Shown piece after piece: positions 60,052 to 64,000 of a DNA stretch of 64,000 bases. A program made the translations under genes and the position numbers. The notes beneath the pieces were generated by a model, which saw nothing but the letters and a program-made list of their open reading frames with translations, did not search any database and had not been told where the DNA came from. The stretch comes from Vicingus serpentipes (GTDB taxonomy: Bacteria > Bacteroidota > Bacteroidia > Flavobacteriales_E > Vicingaceae), in assembly GCF_007993035.1 (NCBI RefSeq), contig NZ_VOOS01000002.1, positions 310,001-374,000 on the forward strand. Direction: 5' to 3'. How positions within the stretch are numbered: position 1 is the first letter of the stretch; the number at the start of each line of letters is the position of its first letter.

Positions 60052-62112
60052 TTATTTTGGATATTCTATCCTTACATGATAAATATTCATTAGCTTTTTG
60101 ACAAACATTTTCTTGATTAATGAAATATCTCTGAAAGTAATATTTGTATTTTCAAATTGATTTTCTTTTACTTGATAATCTATTATTCCATTAACAAGAT
60201 TAGAAATAGTTTCGTTATTGTAGACCTTTAAGCTCCTTGATGCAGCTTCTACAGAGTCAGCCATCATTAATGCAGCAGTTTCCTTAGAGTAAGGAATTGG
60301 TCCTGGATATTGAAACATCACTTCATCAATGTCTTCATCTAGGTTTTCTGACAAATACATTCTTAAAAAATATTGTGTCTTGGTTGTACCATGATGAGTT
60401 CGAATAAAATCAATAATTTGCTCTGGTAGTTTATGTTTTTTTGCAAGCTCTATTCCATTAATTACATGGTTTATAATTATAGATGCTGATTCTTCATAGC
60501 CTAACTCATCATGAGGATTTACTCCTGATTGATTTTCAATAAAATACGCTGGAGCAACCATTTTACCTATGTCATGATAAAGTGCTCCTGCTCTAACTAA
60601 AAGTGGGTTCCCTCCTATTTCTCTAATTGCTTCTTCTGCTAAATTAGAAACTTGGAGTGAATGTTGAAATGTGCCAGGTGCTTTTAAATTTAATTCTCTA
60701 AGTAAATCATTATTTGTATCAGATAACTCTAGCAAGGTTACATCAGAAATATATCCAAATACCTTTTCAAATAAATAAATTAATGGATAAGTTAATAATG
60801 TAAAACCTGCTCCTATAGCAAACCAAGATAATTTGTTGAATGAAATTTTTGAAATACTTCCTTCTTGTAAAAGAGACAAACCAAAGTATAGTATTGAAAA
60901 AGTAAAAAATACAATTAGTGAAGTATAAAAAAGCTCAGATCGTTTATTTACATTTAATACCGTAAATAGAGTTATAATACCGGTTATTGATTCAAGAAAT
61001 ACAAACTCAAAAGAATTAGGCACAATAAAACTAATTAAGAGTATGCTTATGATATAAATAAATAAAGCTAACCTATTCCCAAAAAAAGTTCGAATTAGTA
61101 ACGGTATAACACAAAAAGGAATAGAGTAAATACTTACATTTTCTATTTTTAAAACTAATTGTGTAACACTAACAAAAGCAATAATTAACAATAAGAAAAA
61201 AACAATATTCATATTATCATTAAAGACATCTGGCGCAACATTTTTTATGAAAATATAGATTGAATAAAAAAGTATGCACACCAATAAAATTTGACCTAAC
61301 AAAACCCACGCAAACTGATTAGTTGAACCAAGTTTAAACTCATAATCTTGTTTTAGTGACTGAAGTATTTGATACTTATCAGCACTTATTACCTCACCAG
61401 TAGAAATAATTTTTTCATTTTTTAAAACTCCTCCCCTAGTTAAAGAAAGTGATGATAACTGATTTTCTAAATCTTTTTTTGTTAAATCTTCATTAAAAAT
61501 AATATTGTGTACAAGAACATTTTCAAGTCCTAACAATAAAAAACTATCATTAACAGAACTTAGATTTTCGACTTCCTTTTCAATAAAATGATAAGCTTGT
61601 TTAATCGTAAGTAAATCTTTTAGTTCAACATCTTCTGCTATGTTATTTTCTGATAAAACAATTACAGAAAAATCATCTTTCTTAGTCTCTAAAACATCGG
61701 TTAATTGTATAATTCCTATTTCAAATATTTCTTTTAAATACTTATTGCCTTTTTCTATGTAATCCTCTTTATTTCCATTTGCAGCAATAGTATCACTCCA
61801 ATTTTGGTCAACCCAATTTTTATATTGGTCTAAAGATATTTGCTCAGCATTTTCATCTCTGTTAAAATATAATGCATAGGTATTTTTTAATTGGTTTTTT
61901 TCAGCTTCAATTTCTTCATTCGTTTTATTTATAGCAAAATCATAAGGAGCAAATAAATCTTCATGTACCCATGGCTTATTTTTCTGAAACTCATATTTAA
62001 ACTTCCCTTCTTTAGGTAATAAAAAAATGATAAAAACTGCAGCTATTAAGAACAGTAATATTTTAAAAATAAATTCTTGTTGGTGTCTTATATTATTTAT
62101 AATTCTACTCAC
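60052..62112 (-). CDS. 7TM-7TMR-HDED / PgpH-type HD hydrolase
   Basis: Starts at GTG 62112 (686 residues) in my reading; a TTG at 62175 in the same frame would add 21 hydrophobic residues. One N-terminal helix is followed by an extracytoplasmic HDED-type domain (about 50-275), seven helices (about 285-460), and a cytoplasmic HD domain with RAGALYHDIGKMVAP, HVINGIELAKKHKLP and IRTHHGTTKTQYF. This is the PgpH layout, and PgpH hydrolyses cyclic di-AMP. It is the likely c-di-AMP phosphodiesterase of this organism, linked to osmotic and wall control. Divergent from the thiolase gene. Confidence 0.87.
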   Translation of the reverse strand: MSRIINNIRHQQEFIFKILLFLIAAVFIIFLLPKEGKFKYEFQKNKPWVHEDLFAPYDFAINKTNEEIEAEKNQLKNTYALYFNRDENAEQISLDQYKNWVDQNWSDTIAANGNKEDYIEKGNKYLKEIFEIGIIQLTDVLETKKDDFSVIVLSENNIAEDVELKDLLTIKQAYHFIEKEVENLSSVNDSFLLLGLENVLVHNIIFNEDLTKKDLENQLSSLSLTRGGVLKNEKIISTGEVISADKYQILQSLKQDYEFKLGSTNQFAWVLLGQILLVCILFYSIYIFIKNVAPDVFNDNMNIVFFLLLIIAFVSVTQLVLKIENVSIYSIPFCVIPLLIRTFFGNRLALFIYIISILLISFIVPNSFEFVFLESITGIITLFTVLNVNKRSELFYTSLIVFFTFSILYFGLSLLQEGSISKISFNKLSWFAIGAGFTLLTYPLIYLFEKVFGYISDVTLLELSDTNNDLLRELNLKAPGTFQHSLQVSNLAEEAIREIGGNPLLVRAGALYHDIGKMVAPAYFIENQSGVNPHDELGYEESASIIINHVINGIELAKKHKLPEQIIDFIRTHHGTTKTQYFLRMYLSENLDEDIDEVMFQYPGPIPYSKETAALMMADSVEAASRSLKVYNNETISNLVNGIIDYQVKENQFENTNITFRDISLIKKMFVKKLMNIYHVRIEYPK

Positions 62113-62261
62113 TAAATTTAGTTTAATAAAATATAAAAGTAATTGTAATATTTTTATCAAAATATCAAATACCAATAAAACAGTCGTTTATTACTCTTTT
62201 TTAATCTTAAATAATTAACTTCGCGTGAATGAAAACCAGTATAAAATCAAGTTAATTTATT

Positions 62262-63440
62262 ATGAAAGAAGTATATATAGTATCGGCTGTTAGAACGCCA
62301 ATAGGAAGTTTTATGGGTAGCTTATCGACTGTAGAGGCACCAAAACTAGGGGCTGCTGCCATTAAAGGAGCATTAGCAAAAGCAAATGTTTCTGCTGACC
62401 AAATTGAAGAAGTTTTTATGGGTAACGTTTTACAAGCTAATGTTGGTCAAGCTCCTGCTCGTCAGGCTGCAATATTTGCAGGTATTAATGAAAATGTACC
62501 TTGTACAACAATAAACAAAGTTTGTGCTTCTGGTATGAAAGCAATCTCATTAGGCGCTCAATCAATTATGACTGGTGACAACAATTGTGTAGTTGTTGGA
62601 GGAATGGAGAATATGAGTTTAGTTCCTCATTATTACAATGCTAGAACAGCTGTAAAATTAGGAGATATTAAAATGATAGACGGAATGGTTAAAGATGGTT
62701 TAACTGACGTTTATAATAGAGTTCATATGGGAGTTTGTGCTGAAAAGTGTGCAACTGAAAAAAATATTTCTAGAGAAGAACAAGATGCATTTGCAGTTGA
62801 ATCCTATAACAGAAGTGCAGCAGCATGGAATGCTGGAAAATTTGACAATGAAATTGTACCAGTAGAAATTCCTCAACGCAAAGGAGATCCTATTGTTTTT
62901 AGTAAAGATGAAGAATACTCAAACGTAAAAATGGATAAAATTCCAGCTTTACGTCCTGTATTTGATAAAGAAGGTAGTGTTACAGCTGCTAACGCATCTA
63001 CATTAAATGATGGTGCTTCTGCATTAATTTTAATGAGTAAAGAAAAGATGGAAGAGTTAGGTGTAAAACCTATTGCAAAAATTGTTAGCTATGCTGATGC
63101 TGCTCAAGCACCAGAATGGTTTACTACAGCTCCTTCATTAGCTATACCAAAAGCATTAAAAAAAGCAAATTTATCTACTAGCGATATTGATTTCTGGGAA
63201 TTAAATCAAGCTTTTGCTGTTGTTGGTATTGCAAACACTAAAGAATTAGGATTAAATCCTGCAAAAGTTGATGTAAACGGTGGTGCTGTTTCATTAGGTC
63301 ATCCACTTGGAAACTCTGGTTCTAGAATTATTGTTACCCTTATTAATGTTTTAAAGCAAAATGGTGGTAAACTTGGTGGTGCTGGAATCTGTAATGGAGG
63401 TGGTGGTGCTTCTGCTATGATTATTGAAAATATAGATTAA
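62262..63440 (+). CDS. Acetyl-CoA C-acyltransferase (thiolase)
   Basis: 392 residues, typical length. The nucleophile is C88 in TINKVCASGMKAI. The other catalytic residues are H347 (GGAVSLGHPLGNSG) and C377 (GAGICNGGGGAS). The opening VYIVSAVRTPIGSFMGSL is conserved. It joins or cleaves acyl-CoA chains in acetoacetyl-CoA formation or beta-oxidation; sequence alone does not separate the two. A near-consensus -7 element TAACTTCG lies 35 nt upstream of the ATG. The NlpC/P60 gene follows after 4 nt. Confidence 0.93.
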   Translation: MKEVYIVSAVRTPIGSFMGSLSTVEAPKLGAAAIKGALAKANVSADQIEEVFMGNVLQANVGQAPARQAAIFAGINENVPCTTINKVCASGMKAISLGAQSIMTGDNNCVVVGGMENMSLVPHYYNARTAVKLGDIKMIDGMVKDGLTDVYNRVHMGVCAEKCATEKNISREEQDAFAVESYNRSAAAWNAGKFDNEIVPVEIPQRKGDPIVFSKDEEYSNVKMDKIPALRPVFDKEGSVTAANASTLNDGASALILMSKEKMEELGVKPIAKIVSYADAAQAPEWFTTAPSLAIPKALKKANLSTSDIDFWELNQAFAVVGIANTKELGLNPAKVDVNGGAVSLGHPLGNSGSRIIVTLINVLKQNGGKLGGAGICNGGGGASAMIIENID

Positions 63441-63444
63441 TTGA

Positions 63445-64000
63445 ATGAAATACGGTATTTGCCATTTAAGTGTTGTTCCTTGCCGACTAGAACCTTCTGA
63501 TTCTAGCGAAATGGTTACGCAGCTATTATTTGGTGAAACTGTAAAGATTTACGAAGAAAAAAGAGCTGATTGGCGAAAAATTAAAACAGCTCATGACAAT
63601 TATGAATGCTGGGTTGATAAAAAACAAATTATAGAAATAACTGAAGAAGAGTTTTCATCCTTAAACTCTTCTTCTTTTGTTTCAACCGATCTAGTTCATG
63701 TTGTAAAAAATGATGACTTAGTTATTCCGATTGTAATTGGAAGTTCATTACCTAATTTTGGTAACGATTATATTAGCATTAATGAGGTTAAATATAATTA
63801 TGATGGCAATTCAACTCAAGCATCTTCTTCTCCAGATAAAAATAAGTTAATTGAAAATGCATTCATGTATTTAAATTCTCCTTATTTATGGGGAGGTCGT
63901 TCTCCATTTGGGATTGATTGCTCGGGATTTAGTCAAATAGTTTATAAGCTGGTTGGTTTTAGTTTACCCAGAGATGCCTCTCAACAAGCAAAAATAGGTC
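63445..64000 (+). CDS. NlpC/P60 family cell-wall hydrolase with SH3-like domains (3' end cut off)
   Basis: The first 185 codons of a gene running past the right edge. It starts MKYGICHLSVVPCRLEPSD, a bacterial SH3-type domain (1-65; VTQLLFGETVKIYEE), then a second SH3-like part. The NlpC/P60 catalytic Cys comes in WGGRSPFGIDCSGFSQIVYK. No signal peptide is visible. Family members cleave peptide links in peptidoglycan (gamma-D-Glu-diaminopimelate). This form, with SH3 domains and no signal peptide, is common in Bacteroidota and may act in muropeptide recycling in the cytoplasm. It starts 4 nt after the thiolase stop. Confidence 0.88.
   Translation, partial: MKYGICHLSVVPCRLEPSDSSEMVTQLLFGETVKIYEEKRADWRKIKTAHDNYECWVDKKQIIEITEEEFSSLNSSSFVSTDLVHVVKNDDLVIPIVIGSSLPNFGNDYISINEVKYNYDGNSTQASSSPDKNKLIENAFMYLNSPYLWGGRSPFGIDCSGFSQIVYKLVGFSLPRDASQQAKIG

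Overview
The window is AT-rich DNA from a member of the Bacteroidota, most likely an order Flavobacteriales bacterium. Four things point there: promoters of the TTG-N19/20-TAnnTTTG type with no Shine-Dalgarno signals; a type IX secretion type B (gliding-motility-associated) C-terminal sorting domain next to a PorP/SprF protein; a DUF4856-imelysin-TonB receptor cluster; and an NrnA gene followed by a lipoprotein that looks like a GldI-type FKBP isomerase. No rRNA, tRNA, CRISPR array, insertion sequence or phage was seen. Coding density is high and no gene-free stretch exceeds about 300 bases.

Layout. 1-4.4 kb (minus): FKBP-like lipoprotein fragment, NrnA, a two-gene secreted protein/lipoprotein operon with its own promoter and terminator, and an SSS-family symporter. 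4.5-7.5 kb (plus): recR, a GT2 glycosyltransferase fused to membrane and Rossmann-like parts, and an outer-membrane beta-barrel. 7.6-11.5 kb (plus): a serine operon of serC, serA, a DUF1015 gene and a YggS-type PLP protein. 11.58-12.43 kb: one integron-type gene cassette bounded by attC-like sites. 12.4-16.7 kb (minus): PIG-L deacetylase, an unlisted 33-residue membrane peptide and a second SSS symporter, all translationally coupled. 16.8-23.3 kb (minus): DUF4856 lipoprotein, imelysin and TonB receptor in one operon; an atypical LuxR-type regulator and a fatty-acid hydroxylase in another. Both operons start from near-identical promoters, each overlapped by the same 21-bp palindrome, probably an iron-regulator (Fur-like) operator.

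23.4-30.7 kb (plus): a T9SS type B secreted PKD/SBBP protein, a PorP/SprF protein and a TPR/PD40/OmpA protein, a typical surface-display module. 31-45.9 kb (minus): prmA, a 1481-residue secreted protein, a 2307-residue TPR/PD40/coiled-coil/SPOR-like giant, clpS, an M48 protease lipoprotein, an AI-2E family permease, a broken gene remnant and a small membrane protein. The giant has its own consensus promoter and shares a TAATG junction with clpS. 46-54.3 kb: an ACT-domain protein, a dihydrolipoamide-dehydrogenase-like flavoprotein lacking its redox cysteines, tryptophan 2,3-dioxygenase, a V4R-sensor histidine kinase, a lytic transglycosylase, YihY, a zinc-ribbon protein and a short SSB. 54.4-64 kb: a Pmp3-like lipoprotein, prfC, an alpha/beta hydrolase, a thioredoxin-fold protein, a SCO protein, a PgpH-type HD hydrolase, a thiolase and the start of an NlpC/P60 hydrolase.

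The most notable items are the cassette with exchanged R boxes at its two ends, the twin operator-promoters of the iron cluster, the giant envelope protein with five exact-length 93-bp repeats, the cysteine-less flavoprotein, and the 33-residue peptide between a deacetylase and a symporter. Functions are inferred from family recognition by eye; no database search was run.
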